The notes: a model not told the origin generated them from the letters alone. A stretch of 64,000 nt of DNA from Caulobacter sp. FWC2 (GCF_002742625.1 NZ_PEBF01000001.1:682001-746000); one strand, 5' to 3'; counted from the stretch's first letter, positions 1 to 8,992 are shown. Translations and numbers: made by a program.

Positions 1-1403
1 CCGCGTTCGTCCAGCCTGAAGTCGAGGCCGCCTTCGCGGTCGAGGATCAAGCCCACGGCGGTCGCCGCTGCCTCGATCTCCGTGCGGGTCGCGTCGCGGC
101 GCGACAGGGCGATGTTCTCGGCGATCGTGGCCGGCAGGATCAGCGGCGACTGGCCCGCCCAGGCGATGTCGGCGACGCGAGGCGCGGCGCCGTCGACCAG
201 GATCCGTCCGCCGCTCAGGGGCGCCAGGTCCAGCATCAGGTTCAGCAGCGAGCTCTTGCCCGCCCCGCTGGGGCCGACCAGGGCGCTGATGGTTCCGGCC
301 TGGACAGTGAGGTCGAAGCCGTCGACCGCCGGCGCGTCGGCGTCCGGATAGCGGACCGTGACACCCTCGAAGCGGATGGTCGGAGCCTTGCTCAGCGGCG
401 ACGCCGTGGGCTTGGTTTCCGGAACCTCGAAGGTCGACAGGCTCGCGCTGGCGGACTCGGCGGCCTGGCGGTCGTGATAGGCCGCGGCCAGGCGGCGCAT
501 CGGCGCGTAGATCTCGGGCGCCAGGGCCAGGACGAAGAAGGCCCGCTTCAGGTCCAGGGTCTCGGGAACCGGGAAGGGCAGCAGGCGCAGCAGGTTGAAG
601 CCGCAATAGACCGCCACCAGCGCCACCGACAGGGCCGCGAAGAACTCCAGGGCCGCCGACGAGATGAAGGCGACGCGCAGCACGCGGATGGTGCGCTCGG
701 CCAGCTCGGAGGCCGAGCGGCGCAGGGCGGCGGTGGTCGTCCCCTCGGCCTGGAAGGCCAGCACGACCGGCAGGGCGCGGACGCGGTCGAGGAACAGGCC
801 CGACAGGCGCTCCAGGGCCAGGAACTGGGCGCGGCTCTCGGCGGCCGCGGCCGTCCCGGCCAGGATCATGGCGGCGATGAAGGGAATGAGCGTGGCCAGC
901 ATGATGCCGGCGCAGATGGGGCTGGCGACGGCCGCGACGGCGATCATCACCAGCGGCAGGGCCGCGGCGGATAGTCGCGCCGGCAGGAAGCGGGCGAAGT
1001 GGCCGTCCAGCGCCTCGACGCCCTCGACCAGGGCGGTGGCGGCTTCACCGGCCGAGCGGCGCGGGCCGCCAAATACGGAGTGGGCGAGGTCGGCGCGAAC
1101 GGCGGCCTTGGCCTGGGCGGCGGCCTGGGCTCCGGCCCCGGCGGCCAGGCGGGCCAGCAAACCCCGCAGGATTCCGGCCACGACGATCGCCAGCAGGGAG
1201 AGGCTCAGAACCAGAGGCCCGCGCTGGCTGGCGATAGCGTCGACGCCGAACGCCAGGCCCGCAGCGAAGGCGATCGCGGCTACGCCGTCGAGCAGAACGA
1301 ACGCCCGCGCACGGCCGCTCGCGGGTCCGCCGCGACGGCTGGCTCGATCAAGCCACCGCTTTGGTGAAACGGAACCATCGTTCTGTACTATACTGGCGGC
1401 CAT
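1..1403 (-). CDS. cydD: Thiol reductant ABC exporter subunit CydD (3' end outside window)
   Basis: Half of the heterodimeric CydDC inner-membrane ABC exporter, which moves glutathione/cysteine to the periplasm and is needed to assemble cytochrome bd. The reading frame starts at the ATG at 1403 and runs off the left edge without a stop, giving about 467 residues. The first ~300 residues are an Ala/Leu-rich membrane domain with several hydrophobic segments. The nucleotide-binding domain follows, with a Walker A motif GPSGAGKSS encoded around 247-275. The signature, Walker B and C-terminus lie outside the window. It is divergent from cydABX, which strongly supports CydD or CydC over another exporter. 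The CydD/CydC choice is less certain. Confidence 0.85.
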   Translation of the reverse strand, partial: MAASIVQNDGSVSPKRWLDRASRRGGPASGRARAFVLLDGVAAIAFAAGLAFGVDAIASQRGPLVLSLSLLAIVVAGILRGLLARLAAGAGAQAAAQAKAAVRADLAHSVFGGPRRSAGEAATALVEGVEALDGHFARFLPARLSAAALPLVMIAVAAVASPICAGIMLATLIPFIAAMILAGTAAAAESRAQFLALERLSGLFLDRVRALPVVLAFQAEGTTTAALRRSASELAERTIRVLRVAFISSAALEFFAALSVALVAVYCGFNLLRLLPFPVPETLDLKRAFFVLALAPEIYAPMRRLAAAYHDRQAAESASASLSTFEVPETKPTASPLSKAPTIRFEGVTVRYPDADAPAVDGFDLTVQAGTISALVGPSGAGKSSLLNLMLDLAPLSGGRILVDGAAPRVADIAWAGQSPLILPATIAENIALSRRDATRTEIEAAATAVGLILDREGGLDFRLDER

Positions 1404-1436
1404 GGGTTGAGTGTAGGCTGCTTTCATTCGCAAGCC

Positions 1437-1450
1437 TTGATCCTAATCAA
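1437..1450. promoter_or_regulatory. FNR/FixK-type box between cydD and cydA
   Basis: TTGATCCTAATCAA is a perfect match to the FNR/FixK consensus TTGAT-N4-ATCAA. It lies in the 123-bp divergent region, about 80 bp upstream of the cydA start and about 40 bp from the cydD start. FixK is known to activate low-oxygen respiration in Caulobacter, so oxygen-limited induction of the bd oxidase, and possibly its exporter, is the natural inference. Confidence 0.8.
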
Positions 1451-1526
1451 GGACCGGGCGGTCGCGACGGTCTAGGGAAAAGCCCTCGATCGGCGTGATC
1501 ATCGGCCGTTCGTCTGGGAGCTTTTC

Positions 1527-3092
1527 ATGGACCCCGCCGTCATCGACCTATCGCGCCTTCAGTTCGCGTTGACCGCCTTATACCACTTCCTGTTCGTACC
1601 GCTCACCCTGGGGCTCAGCTTCATGCTGGTCATCATGGAGAGCATCTATGTGATGACCAAGCGTCCCATCTGGCGGACCACCACCCGCTTCTGGGGCACG
1701 CTGTTCGGCATCAACTTCGTGCTCGGCGTCGCCACCGGCATCACCATGGAATTCCAGTTCGGCATGAACTGGTCCTACTACTCGCACTATGTCGGCGACA
1801 TCTTCGGCGCCCCGTTGGCGATCGAAGGGCTGATGGCCTTCTTCCTGGAAGCCACCTTCGTCGGGCTGATGTTCTTCGGCTGGGACAAGCTCTCGCGCGT
1901 CGGCCACCTGTTCGTGACCTTCATGGTGGCCCTGGGCACCAACCTGTCGGCCCTGTGGATTCTGGTCGCCAACGGCTGGATGCAGAACCCGATGGGCGCG
2001 GCCTTCAACCCCGACACCATGCGCATGGAGGTCTCCAGCTTCCGCGACGTGCTGTTCAACCCGGTGGCCCAGGCCAAGTTCGTGCACACGGTCAGCGCCG
2101 GCTATGTGATCGCCTCGGTGTTCGTGCTGGGCGTTTCGGCCTGGTACCTCCTGAAGGGCAAGCACATCGGCGTCGCCAAGCGGTCGATGACCGTCGCCGC
2201 CGCCTTCGGTCTGGCCGCCTCGCTGTCGGTCGTCGTGCTGGGCGACGAGAGCGGCTACGCCCTGACCGACAACCAGAAAATGAAGCTCGCGGCCCTTGAG
2301 GCCATGTGGGAGACCGAACCCGCCCCGGCCGGCCTGACCGCCTTCGGCATCCCGGACCTGAAGGAGCGCAAGACCCACTACGAGATCAGGATCCCGTACG
2401 TTCTGGGCCTGATCGCAACCCGCAGCTTCGACACGCCGGTGGAGGGCATCTTCCAGCTGGTCGCCAAGGCGCAGGACCGCATAGAGAGCGGCGTCGTCGC
2501 CTATGGCGCGGTCGAGGCCCTGAAGGTCAATCCACAGGACATGACCGCCCGCGCCACCTTCGAGGCCCACCGCCGCGACCTGGGCTACGCCCTGCTGCTG
2601 AAGCGCTATGTCGCCGACCCGCGCCAGGCTAGCCCCGACCTTATTGCGAAGACGGCCTGGGATACGGTGCCGCCGGTGCCGGTGATGTTCTGGGCGTTCC
2701 GCATCATGGCCGGGATCGGCTTCCTGATGATCGCCATGTTCACCACGGCCTTCGTGCTGGTCACCCTGCGCAAGCACGACACCAAGTGGTTCCTGTTCAT
2801 CGCCGTGGCGGCCATCCCGCTGCCGTGGATCTCGACCGAACTGGGCTGGGTGTTGGCCGAGGTCGGCCGGCAGCCCTGGGCGGTGGACGGCGTGCTGCCC
2901 ACCTTCCTGGGCGCCTCCAGCCTGTCCGTGCCGCAGCTGCTGACCAGCATCGCGGCGTTCACCCTCCTGTACGGCTCGCTGGCCGTGGTCGAGATCGGCC
3001 TGATCCTGCGCGCCATCAAGAAAGGCCCGTTCGCTCAGCACGACCCCGTCCCCGACGGCGAGTTCGCTGAATCCGAACCGGCCGTGGCTTAA
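1527..3092 (+). CDS. cydA: Cytochrome bd ubiquinol oxidase subunit I
   Basis: Catalytic subunit of the high-affinity quinol oxidase in the cytoplasmic membrane; it reduces O2 to water and carries haems b558, b595 and d. The 521-residue length and sequence fit CydA. Visible landmarks are His20 (haem ligand in LTALYH), Glu100 and Glu108 in the proton/haem region, His187 in FVHTVSAG (b558 ligand), and the quinol-binding Q-loop beginning GDESGY at 239. The loop continues with Lys253 and Glu258, which match the E. coli residues with a one-residue offset. The long Q-loop is of the E. coli type rather than the short CIO type. It starts an apparent cydABX operon; cydB begins 13 nt after its stop. Confidence 0.97.
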   Translation: MDPAVIDLSRLQFALTALYHFLFVPLTLGLSFMLVIMESIYVMTKRPIWRTTTRFWGTLFGINFVLGVATGITMEFQFGMNWSYYSHYVGDIFGAPLAIEGLMAFFLEATFVGLMFFGWDKLSRVGHLFVTFMVALGTNLSALWILVANGWMQNPMGAAFNPDTMRMEVSSFRDVLFNPVAQAKFVHTVSAGYVIASVFVLGVSAWYLLKGKHIGVAKRSMTVAAAFGLAASLSVVVLGDESGYALTDNQKMKLAALEAMWETEPAPAGLTAFGIPDLKERKTHYEIRIPYVLGLIATRSFDTPVEGIFQLVAKAQDRIESGVVAYGAVEALKVNPQDMTARATFEAHRRDLGYALLLKRYVADPRQASPDLIAKTAWDTVPPVPVMFWAFRIMAGIGFLMIAMFTTAFVLVTLRKHDTKWFLFIAVAAIPLPWISTELGWVLAEVGRQPWAVDGVLPTFLGASSLSVPQLLTSIAAFTLLYGSLAVVEIGLILRAIKKGPFAQHDPVPDGEFAESEPAVA

Positions 3093-3105
3093 GGAGCGCT
3101 GAGTC

Positions 3106-4257
3106 ATGGAACTCCCAATCGACTACGCCACCCTTCGTGTCCTCTGGTGGGCCCTGGTCGGGATCCTCCTGATCGGCTTCGCCCTGACCGACGGCTTCGA
3201 CATGGGCGTCGGCGCGCTGCTGCCCTTCGTCGCCAAGACCGACAAGGAACGCCGGATGGTGATCAACACCGTCGGCGCGACCTGGGAAGGCAACCAGGTG
3301 TGGTTCATCCTGGGTGGCGGCGCGATCTTCGCGGCCTGGCCGTTCGTCTACGCCATCAGCTTCTCGGGCTTCTATCTCGCGATGTTCGTGGTCCTGGCGG
3401 CGATGATCATGCGGCCCGTCAGCTTCAAGTACCGCTCCAAGCGGCCGAACCCCAAGTGGCGGTCGTTCTGGGACTGGGGTCTGTTCGTCGGCGGCTTCGT
3501 GCCGGTTCTGGTGTTCGGCGTGGCCATGGGCAATGTGCTGCAAGGCGCGCCCTTCCGCCTGGATACCGACCTGCGGGCCTTCTATGAGGGCGCCTTCATC
3601 GGCCTGTTCTCGCCCTTCGCCCTGCTGTGCGGCCTGTTGTCGGTGTCGATGCTGGTTCTGCACGGCGCGGCCTGGCTGACCGTCAAGGCCGAGGAAGGCC
3701 CGGTCACCGAGCGCGCCCGTCGCATCGGCGAGATCGCGGGCCTGGCCAGCATCGTGCTGTTCGCGGCCGGCGGCTTCTGGGTGGCCTTCGGCGGCCTGGG
3801 CTTCCGGATCGAGGGTCTGGCCGATGCGGCAGGGCCCTCCAACCCGCTGCGCGGCGCCGCCGCCGTGCGGGCGCCGGGCGCCTGGCTGGACAACTATGGC
3901 CGCCATGGCTGGATGATCATCGCGCCGGTCCTGGGCTTCCTGGGCGCGGCCCTGGCGCTCGTGGGGATGCGGTTCAACAAGGCCTGGGCGGCGTTCGGCG
4001 GCTCGTCGGCCTCGACGGTCGGGATCATCGCCACGGTGGGTCTGTCGATGTTCCCGTTCATCCTGCCCAGCAGCTACGACCCGCGCTCCAGCCTGACGGT
4101 GTGGAACGCCTCGTCGACCCACCTGACCCTGTTCGTCATGCTGATCGTCACGGTGATCTTCCTGCCGCTGGTCCTGCTCTACACGACCTGGGTCTACAAG
4201 GTCCTGTGGGGCCGCAGCACCACGGCCGCCCTGGCCACCAACCCCGACCTGTACTGA
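3106..4257 (+). CDS. cydB: Cytochrome bd ubiquinol oxidase subunit II
   Basis: Structural partner of CydA in the bd oxidase. At 383 residues it is very near the usual CydB length (379 in E. coli). The N-terminal half has typical CydB signatures: GFDMGVGALLPF around residue 30 and WEGNQVWFILGGGAIFAAWP around 59-78. Multiple hydrophobic helices follow to the C-terminus. It follows cydA by 13 nt, with GGAG-like ribosome binding sequence just before the ATG, and cydX follows after 12 nt, so the three genes look co-transcribed. Confidence 0.97.
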   Translation: MELPIDYATLRVLWWALVGILLIGFALTDGFDMGVGALLPFVAKTDKERRMVINTVGATWEGNQVWFILGGGAIFAAWPFVYAISFSGFYLAMFVVLAAMIMRPVSFKYRSKRPNPKWRSFWDWGLFVGGFVPVLVFGVAMGNVLQGAPFRLDTDLRAFYEGAFIGLFSPFALLCGLLSVSMLVLHGAAWLTVKAEEGPVTERARRIGEIAGLASIVLFAAGGFWVAFGGLGFRIEGLADAAGPSNPLRGAAAVRAPGAWLDNYGRHGWMIIAPVLGFLGAALALVGMRFNKAWAAFGGSSASTVGIIATVGLSMFPFILPSSYDPRSSLTVWNASSTHLTLFVMLIVTVIFLPLVLLYTTWVYKVLWGRSTTAALATNPDLY

Positions 4258-4269
4258 GGAGACCAAGCC

Positions 4270-4392
4270 ATGTGGTACTTCACCTGGATCCTGGGCCTGG
4301 GCCTGGCCGTCGCCTTCGGCGTGCTGAACGGCGTCTGGTACGAGTTCAACCTGGCCGACGACGGCGACGAAGGCCTGTCGGAGGAACTCTAA
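4270..4392 (+). CDS. cydX: Cytochrome bd small subunit CydX (YbgT family)
   Basis: A 40-residue single-helix membrane subunit that stabilises the bd oxidase haem site. The protein begins MWYFTWILGLGLAVAFGVLN, which is the family hallmark (MWYF-W-LG followed by one hydrophobic helix), then WYE and an acidic tail ending LSEEL. It begins 12 nt after cydB with GAGGAG just upstream (4256-4261). It is easy to miss because of its size. Length, motif and position immediately after cydB make the identification firm. Confidence 0.93.
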   Translation: MWYFTWILGLGLAVAFGVLNGVWYEFNLADDGDEGLSEEL

Positions 4393-4443
4393 GACTCAGT
4401 TTGAGGGGGCGCGACAATCCGGCGCGCTCCTTCAAGCTCAGAC

Positions 4444-4457
4444 TTAACGGTTGTTAA
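4444..4457 (+). promoter_or_regulatory. CtrA-like motif upstream of cheW
   Basis: TTAACGGTTGTTAA has two TTAA half-sites separated by 6 bases; the CtrA consensus has 7. It lies about 90 bp before the cheW start. CtrA control of motility genes is known in Caulobacter, but the short spacing makes this tentative. Confidence 0.3.
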
Positions 4458-4545
4458 AGACGGTTCGGGGTCTTGTGGCAGGGAGCCCGAGAGCGCGTCG
4501 AACACGCCGCCCCGGGATCGCTGAATTAGACCCGGGGACACCGCC

Positions 4546-4998
4546 ATGACCGACACCACCGCGCCCGCTCTGGAACTGATCTCGTTCTGCATCGGCGAGC
4601 AGGAATTCTGCATCGACGTGAAGACGGTCCGAGAGATCCGCGGCTGGACCCCGGCCACCCCGATCCCCCACGCCCCGGCCTATATGCGCGGCGTCATCAA
4701 CCTGCGCGGCGCGATCATGCCGGTCATCGACCTGCGCAACCGCCTGGGCCTGGGCGTCACCATCCCCGAGACCCGCCACGTGATCGTGGTCGTCGAATGC
4801 CAGGACCGCCTGGCCGGCATCCTGGTCGACGCCGTGTCGGAAACCTTCACCGTGCCGCGCGACAGCCTGCAGCCGGCCCCGGACGTCGGCGTCGAAGAGC
4901 TGCGCTACATCCAGGCGATCATCTCGATGGAAAACCGCCTGATCACCTATCTGCGCATGGACGACGTGTTCCCGGCCGTGGTCCGCGAAGCGGCTTAA
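4546..4998 (+). CDS. cheW: Chemotaxis coupling protein CheW
   Basis: Adaptor linking chemoreceptors to the CheA kinase at the inner face of the membrane. The 150-residue protein is a single CheW domain: LISFCIGEQEFCIDVKTVRE near the start, the conserved YMRGVINLRGAIMPVIDLR block around residues 45-65, and ILVDAVSETF around 92. Length is typical of stand-alone CheW. No other chemotaxis gene is adjacent, so this is an orphan cheW, common in Caulobacter, which has several chemotaxis clusters. A CtrA-like motif lies upstream. Confidence 0.93.
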   Translation: MTDTTAPALELISFCIGEQEFCIDVKTVREIRGWTPATPIPHAPAYMRGVINLRGAIMPVIDLRNRLGLGVTIPETRHVIVVVECQDRLAGILVDAVSETFTVPRDSLQPAPDVGVEELRYIQAIISMENRLITYLRMDDVFPAVVREAA

Positions 4999-5012
4999 GC
5001 AGACACGCGTTT

Positions 5013-5148
5013 CTCCTCCCCCGCTTGGGGGAGGTGGATCGGCGCGAATACGCGCCGAGACGGAGGGGGCTGGTCAGGCCCGATAGCGCGGCGCTGTCCC
5101 CCTCCACCGCCGTTCGGCGGTCCCCCTCCCCCAAGAGGGGGAGGAGAG
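5013..5148. repeat. Palindromic intergenic repeat, copy A
   Basis: Fills the gap between the convergent ends of cheW and the ASCH-like gene. Both ends are long inverted repeats, with CTCCTCCCCC at the left edge and GGGGGAGGAG at the right. An internal palindrome (GGCGCGAATACGCGCC) and a GGAGGGGGC...GTCCCCCTCC pair lie between. It resembles copies D, E and F in its core (AGGGGGC...CCCCTCC) but has its own terminal sequence. Confidence 0.75.
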
Positions 5149-5159
5149 AAAACCCCAGA

Positions 5160-5639
5160 TCAGCCCTTGCGGACGATCCGCGCCGCTGCGGCGTGGAAGC
5201 CGGCTTCGGCGGCGGCGAGATCAGCCACGGCGCCGTTGCGGTCGGCCGCGACGCCCATGTTGCTCGCCGCATAGCTCTCCGAGACCTTGCGGGCTTCCTG
5301 GGCGCGCAGGGCGGCGTTTGAGGCGGCGGTCTCGTGCCAGGTCGCCAGGCTCTCAGCGGTGACCTCGGCGTCGGCGTCCGGATGCGGCGCCACCTCGCCA
5401 AAGCCGATGGCCACGAAGCCGTGGATGACGCCGCCATAGTCCTCTTCCGACAGCAGGAAGGTGATCTGACGCTCCTCGGCCTGGCCGGTATAGGCGTCGT
5501 CTTCCGGATCGAACTCGCGCAGCACCAAGATGTCGCCGACCTTGAAGTCGCGGTCGTTGCGGCGGATCTCGAAGCGCTTCTGGCCCGAGCGCACGGCGGC
5601 GAAGTACTTGGGCCAGGTCTTGAGTTCGTGGCGGGTCAT
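5160..5639 (-). CDS. ASCH/DUF3850-like protein
   Basis: 159 residues. The N-terminal ~85 residues have the DUF3850 (ASCH/PUA-like) pattern: HELKTWPKYFAAVRSGQKRF, then EIRRNDRDFKVGDILVLREF, an acidic loop, a strand TFLLS and the GFVAIGF end. Such folds are expected to bind RNA or modified nucleotides, but this protein's ligand is unknown. The C-terminal half is Ala-rich and probably helical, with no recognised domain. It is monocistronic and tail-to-tail with cheW across repeat A. The family call is firm; the function is not. Confidence 0.75.
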   Translation of the reverse strand: MTRHELKTWPKYFAAVRSGQKRFEIRRNDRDFKVGDILVLREFDPEDDAYTGQAEERQITFLLSEEDYGGVIHGFVAIGFGEVAPHPDADAEVTAESLATWHETAASNAALRAQEARKVSESYAASNMGVAADRNGAVADLAAAEAGFHAAAARIVRKG

Positions 5640-5732
5640 GGCGGGTGGACTTTCGAAACTAGAAAGCGGGCGGTTCTGGCGGCCGAAGCCTAGCGCAGGG
5701 TTAACCGCCCAAACATATCCCCAAATTCCGAT

Positions 5733-5857
5733 TTCCCCGGCGAATGCCGGGGCCCAGATTCATCCGGGCCGGCTTGGGTGAGCGCGCCATCCGCCTCATC
5801 AGCTTCCGACGCGCTCGTGGGCTCGATCTGGACCCCGGCAGTCGCCGGGGAGATCGG
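5733..5857. repeat. Second type of intergenic repeat (CCCCGGC-AATGCCGGGG), full copy
   Basis: Two palindromic ends face each other in the gap between the ASCH-like gene and engB: CCCCGGCGAATGCCGGGG followed by CCCAGAT at 5736-5760, and ATCTGGACCCCGGCAGTCGC at 5825-5844. The ends are inverted copies of one another, separated by about 65 bp. A half copy of the same sequence occurs at 50561-50595, which shows it is dispersed. Confidence 0.7.
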
Positions 5858-5869
5858 ATTATTGTTGTC

Positions 5870-6559
5870 TCACTCGTCGATGCAGAGCCGGACGATCTCG
5901 GCCCGCAACTCCGGCATGCCCAGGCCCTTTTCGGACGAGGTGGCCAGGACGCGGGGGAAGGCGGCGGCGCGCTTGGCGATGGCCTTCTGTGTCTCGGCCA
6001 CGACCTTGTCGACCTCGTGGGGCTTGATCTTGTCGGCCTTGGTCAGGACGATCTGGTACGAGACCGCCGCCGTATCCAGGGCGTCCAGCGCCTCCATGTC
6101 GACCTTCTTCAGCCCATGGCGGGCGTCGATCAGCACGTAGACGCGCTTCAGGTTCGGCCGGCCGCGCAGATAGGCCCGGCCCAGGTCCTGGAACTTGTCG
6201 GCGATCGAGCGCGACACGCGGGCGAAGCCATAGCCGGGCAGGTCGACGAGGCGCACCTGCTCGGCCAGCAGGAAGAAGTTGATCTCCCGCGTGCGGCCCG
6301 GCTCGTTCGAGGCGCGGGCCAGATATTTCTGCCCCACCAGCCCGTTGATCAGGCTGGACTTGCCGACGTTGGAGCGGCCGGCGAAGGCCACTTCCGGCAG
6401 ATCGGGCGCGGGCATGGTGTCCATGCGCACCGCGCCCATCATGAACGAGACCGGCTGGGCGAAGAACACCCGCGCCGTCTCGATCTGCTCGTCCGTGAAG
6501 TCGGCCGCGCCCGGCAGGACGCTGGGGAGTTCGGGCGGAAGGTTGGGTTCGTCGCTCAT
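5870..6559 (-). CDS. engB: Ribosome biogenesis GTPase EngB (YsxC/YihA)
   Basis: Cytoplasmic GTPase of the TRAFAC class that helps large-subunit assembly. The G1 motif GRSNVGKSS lies around residues 60-68, the G2/switch region carries [10 protein letters not shown]3 is [10 protein letters not shown], and G4 is TKADK. The length of 229 residues includes an N-terminal extension of ~40 residues. Its ATG overlaps the yidC stop by one base (TGATG at 6557-6561), a sign of translational coupling. It is the last gene of the rpmH-rnpA-yidC-engB run. Confidence 0.95.
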   Translation of the reverse strand: MSDEPNLPPELPSVLPGAADFTDEQIETARVFFAQPVSFMMGAVRMDTMPAPDLPEVAFAGRSNVGKSSLINGLVGQKYLARASNEPGRTREINFFLLAEQVRLVDLPGYGFARVSRSIADKFQDLGRAYLRGRPNLKRVYVLIDARHGLKKVDMEALDALDTAAVSYQIVLTKADKIKPHEVDKVVAETQKAIAKRAAAFPRVLATSSEKGLGMPELRAEIVRLCIDE

Positions 6560-8415
6560 CAGGTGGCGTTAGCAGGTTTGCCCTGCAGGCGGGCGATGAT
6601 CTTGTCGATCGGGTTCTCGACCTTGTAGCGGCGCATGATGATGTACTGCTGGATGATGGTCAGGATGTTGCTCCAGCACCAGTAGATCACCAGGCCCACG
6701 GCGAACTGCGACAGGGTGAAGGTGAAGACGATCGGGAACAGCTGGAAGATACGCTGTTGCATCGGGTCGCCCGCCGGCGGGTTCATCGCCGTCGTCAGCC
6801 ACATGGTGAAGCCGTACAGCAGCGGCCAGACGCCGATGTGCAGGGTGGTCGACAGGAAGGCGCCGATCAGCGGGGCGTGGGCCGGGTCCCAGGGGATCAG
6901 GCCGAACAGGTTGAAGATCGTCGTCGGGTCACGCGCGGACAGATCGTGGATCCAGCCGAAGAACGGCGCGTGGCGCATTTCGATGGTGACGGTCAGCACC
7001 TTGTACAGCGAGTAGAAGACCGGGATCTGCACCAGCATGGGCAGGCAGCCCATCATGGGGTTGATCTTCTCCTTGGCGTACAGGGCCATCATCTCCTGCT
7101 GCTGTTTGGCGGGATCGTCCTTGTGCTTGGCCTTCAGCTTCTCGACCTCGGGGGAGATCTTCTTGATCTTGGCCATGCTCTCATAGCTCTTGTCCGCCAT
7201 CGGATAGAGGATGAGCTTGAGCAGGACGGTCAGCGCCATGATGGCCAGGCCGAAGTTGCCGACCATCTTGTAGAAGATCTCCAGGATGTTGAAGATCGGG
7301 CGCGTGAAGAAGCGGAACATGCCCCAGTCGACGGCGTCGTCGAAGCGCGGGATCTCGGCCTTCGGGTTATTCCAGAACTCCCAGATGGCCGGAGCGGGCG
7401 TCGCGCCGTACTCGTACTTGCGCAGCAGCGGCACGGTCTTGGCGCCGGCGAACAGGCGGGTCTTCTGGGTCAGGGTCGCGCCCGGGTTCAGGGCCTGGGT
7501 CGGGCCGACGAAGTTGACGTCATAGATGTCGGTGCCGCCGGCCTGGGTGACGCGGTACTGGGCCTTGATGGTCTGGTCCTGGTTGGGGATCAGGGCCGCC
7601 AGCCAATACTTGTCGGTGATGCCGGCCCAGCCGCCGACCGAGTCGAAGGTCGAGAGCGGCTTGTCCTTCTTCCACTTGCCGTACTTGGCCATTTCCAGCT
7701 TCTGGTCCTTGCCGGAGCCCAGAACGCCGATGGCGCCTTCGTGGACGATCTGGGTCTTGCCCAGGTGGTCAGTGATGCCCTGGCGCTGGACGGTGGCGTA
7801 GGGGGCCAGCTGGAAGGCGGCGGTCCCGTTGTTCTTGACGCTGTCGGTGACGGTGAACATCGCCTGGTCGTCCACGCCGATCAGGCGCGTGAAGGTCAGG
7901 CCCATGCCGTTGTCATAGGTCAGGGTGACGGGAGAATTGGGACGCAGCACCTGGCCCGGCGCGGCGGTCCAGACGGTGCGGCTGTCGGGCAGGCCCGGCA
8001 GGTTGGCGCCGGCCCAGCCGAAATCGGCGAACCAGGCGTGCTCGGCGCCCTCGGGGCGGAACAGCTCGACCGGCGGCGAGCCCTTGTCGGTGGTCTCGGC
8101 GTACTTGCGCAGGAACAGGTCGTCGATGCGGCCGCCCTTCAGGGCGATCGAGCCCGACAGGGCCGGGGTGTCGACCACGATGCGCGGGCTCTGAGCCTTG
8201 GCGGCGTCGCGCGACAGGCGCAGCGGCGCCGGATTGCCGTTGGCGTCCAGGGTCACGCCAGGCTGCATCGCGGCCTGGACCTGGGCGGCCTTCTTGGCGC
8301 GCGCCTCGATCTCGGCGCGCTTTTGCTGCGGACCCAGGATGAAGAACTGGTACCCGATCAGGATCACGAACGCGCTGACGATGAACATCAGCGTGTTTTT
8401 GTTGTCGTTCTGCAT
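6559..8415 (-). CDS. yidC: Membrane protein insertase YidC
   Basis: Inner-membrane insertase/chaperone of the Oxa1 family. The 618-residue layout is that of Gram-negative YidC. One N-terminal helix (residues ~8-25) is followed by a large periplasmic beta-rich domain to ~350. The conserved core of five helices begins near [15 protein letters not shown] and includes [19 protein letters not shown] and [19 protein letters not shown]. The C-terminal segment has [16 protein letters not shown] and a basic tail. It follows rnpA by 7 nt and overlaps engB. No yidD lies between rnpA and yidC. Confidence 0.97.
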   Translation of the reverse strand: MQNDNKNTLMFIVSAFVILIGYQFFILGPQQKRAEIEARAKKAAQVQAAMQPGVTLDANGNPAPLRLSRDAAKAQSPRIVVDTPALSGSIALKGGRIDDLFLRKYAETTDKGSPPVELFRPEGAEHAWFADFGWAGANLPGLPDSRTVWTAAPGQVLRPNSPVTLTYDNGMGLTFTRLIGVDDQAMFTVTDSVKNNGTAAFQLAPYATVQRQGITDHLGKTQIVHEGAIGVLGSGKDQKLEMAKYGKWKKDKPLSTFDSVGGWAGITDKYWLAALIPNQDQTIKAQYRVTQAGGTDIYDVNFVGPTQALNPGATLTQKTRLFAGAKTVPLLRKYEYGATPAPAIWEFWNNPKAEIPRFDDAVDWGMFRFFTRPIFNILEIFYKMVGNFGLAIMALTVLLKLILYPMADKSYESMAKIKKISPEVEKLKAKHKDDPAKQQQEMMALYAKEKINPMMGCLPMLVQIPVFYSLYKVLTVTIEMRHAPFFGWIHDLSARDPTTIFNLFGLIPWDPAHAPLIGAFLSTTLHIGVWPLLYGFTMWLTTAMNPPAGDPMQQRIFQLFPIVFTFTLSQFAVGLVIYWCWSNILTIIQQYIIMRRYKVENPIDKIIARLQGKPANAT

Positions 8416-8422
8416 GGAGCGC

Positions 8423-8899
8423 TTAACCGGAAACTCTGGGATCGGGTTGTTGGGAAGAGGCGTCTTTTGGCGGTGCGCCGAATGACGGGCGGGGAACCTT
8501 GGGTCCTCCGCGATCGTGCTCGGCGGCGAGGCTTATCAGCGCTGTTTTAACGTCGTCAAGCAAACGCCCCCATTCGCGGGCGGTGGTTCCGCCGCGCGCA
8601 ATGAACACATAGTCGTGCGAAGGGCGCGCATGAAGGGGCAGGACCAGCCGGGCGGCCTCTCGGAGGCGGCGCTTGGCGCGGTTGCGATCGACGGCGCCGC
8701 CGATCTTCTTGGTGGCGGTGAAGCCGACCCGGACCGTGGGATCCTCGTCGGGGCGCTTGCGCATCTGGATGAACACCGCGCCGCGCGACAGGGCCGGGGC
8801 CTTGGCCGCCAGCAGGAAGTCGGGGCGCTTGCGCAGTCTCTCAAAGCGAAGAGGGGCGCACTTCAGGGCCGGGAGCTTTGAGGTTTGGGCTTCAGCCAT
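8423..8899 (-). CDS. rnpA: Ribonuclease P protein component
   Basis: Small basic protein that binds the RNase P RNA and aids tRNA 5' maturation. The family core is clear: [13 protein letters not shown] near residue 21, [20 protein letters not shown] around 56-75 and [10 protein letters not shown] (the RNR-type helix) directly after. HDYVFIAR follows. The protein is 158 residues, longer than the usual ~120, with extra N- and C-terminal tails. The ATG at 8899 is preceded almost directly by the T-run of a hairpin and has no clear ribosome binding site, so a downstream start (family homology begins about residue 18) is possible. Confidence 0.93.
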   Translation of the reverse strand: MAEAQTSKLPALKCAPLRFERLRKRPDFLLAAKAPALSRGAVFIQMRKRPDEDPTVRVGFTATKKIGGAVDRNRAKRRLREAARLVLPLHARPSHDYVFIARGGTTAREWGRLLDDVKTALISLAAEHDRGGPKVPRPSFGAPPKDASSQQPDPRVSG

Positions 8900-8900
8900 G

Positions 8901-8957
8901 AAAAAAGCCGCCTTTCCGGCGAGAACCTGAAACCAGGTCTGTGGAAAAGGCGGCTTT
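8901..8957 (-). terminator. Hairpin with T-run between rpmH and rnpA (attenuator candidate)
   Basis: On the minus strand a stem GGAAAGGCGGCTTT pairs with AAAGCCGCCTTTTCC across a 25-nt loop that holds a small CCTGGTTTCAGG hairpin. The stem is followed by TTTTTT, one base before the annotated rnpA ATG. It looks like an intrinsic terminator inside the operon and would let L34 be made in excess of RnpA. Confidence 0.65.
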
Positions 8958-8992
8958 GATCATCGTCTAACCTCCCGAGGGAGGAAGAGAAA

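Noticed and set aside
1578..3107. Long open frame antisense to cydA
   Set aside because: Low-complexity composition rich in Gly, His, Gln, Arg and Asp, typical of reading GC-rich coding DNA backwards; cydA on the other strand is certain.
6757..8550. 597-codon open frame antisense to yidC
   Set aside because: No known motif and shadow composition; yidC is unambiguous.
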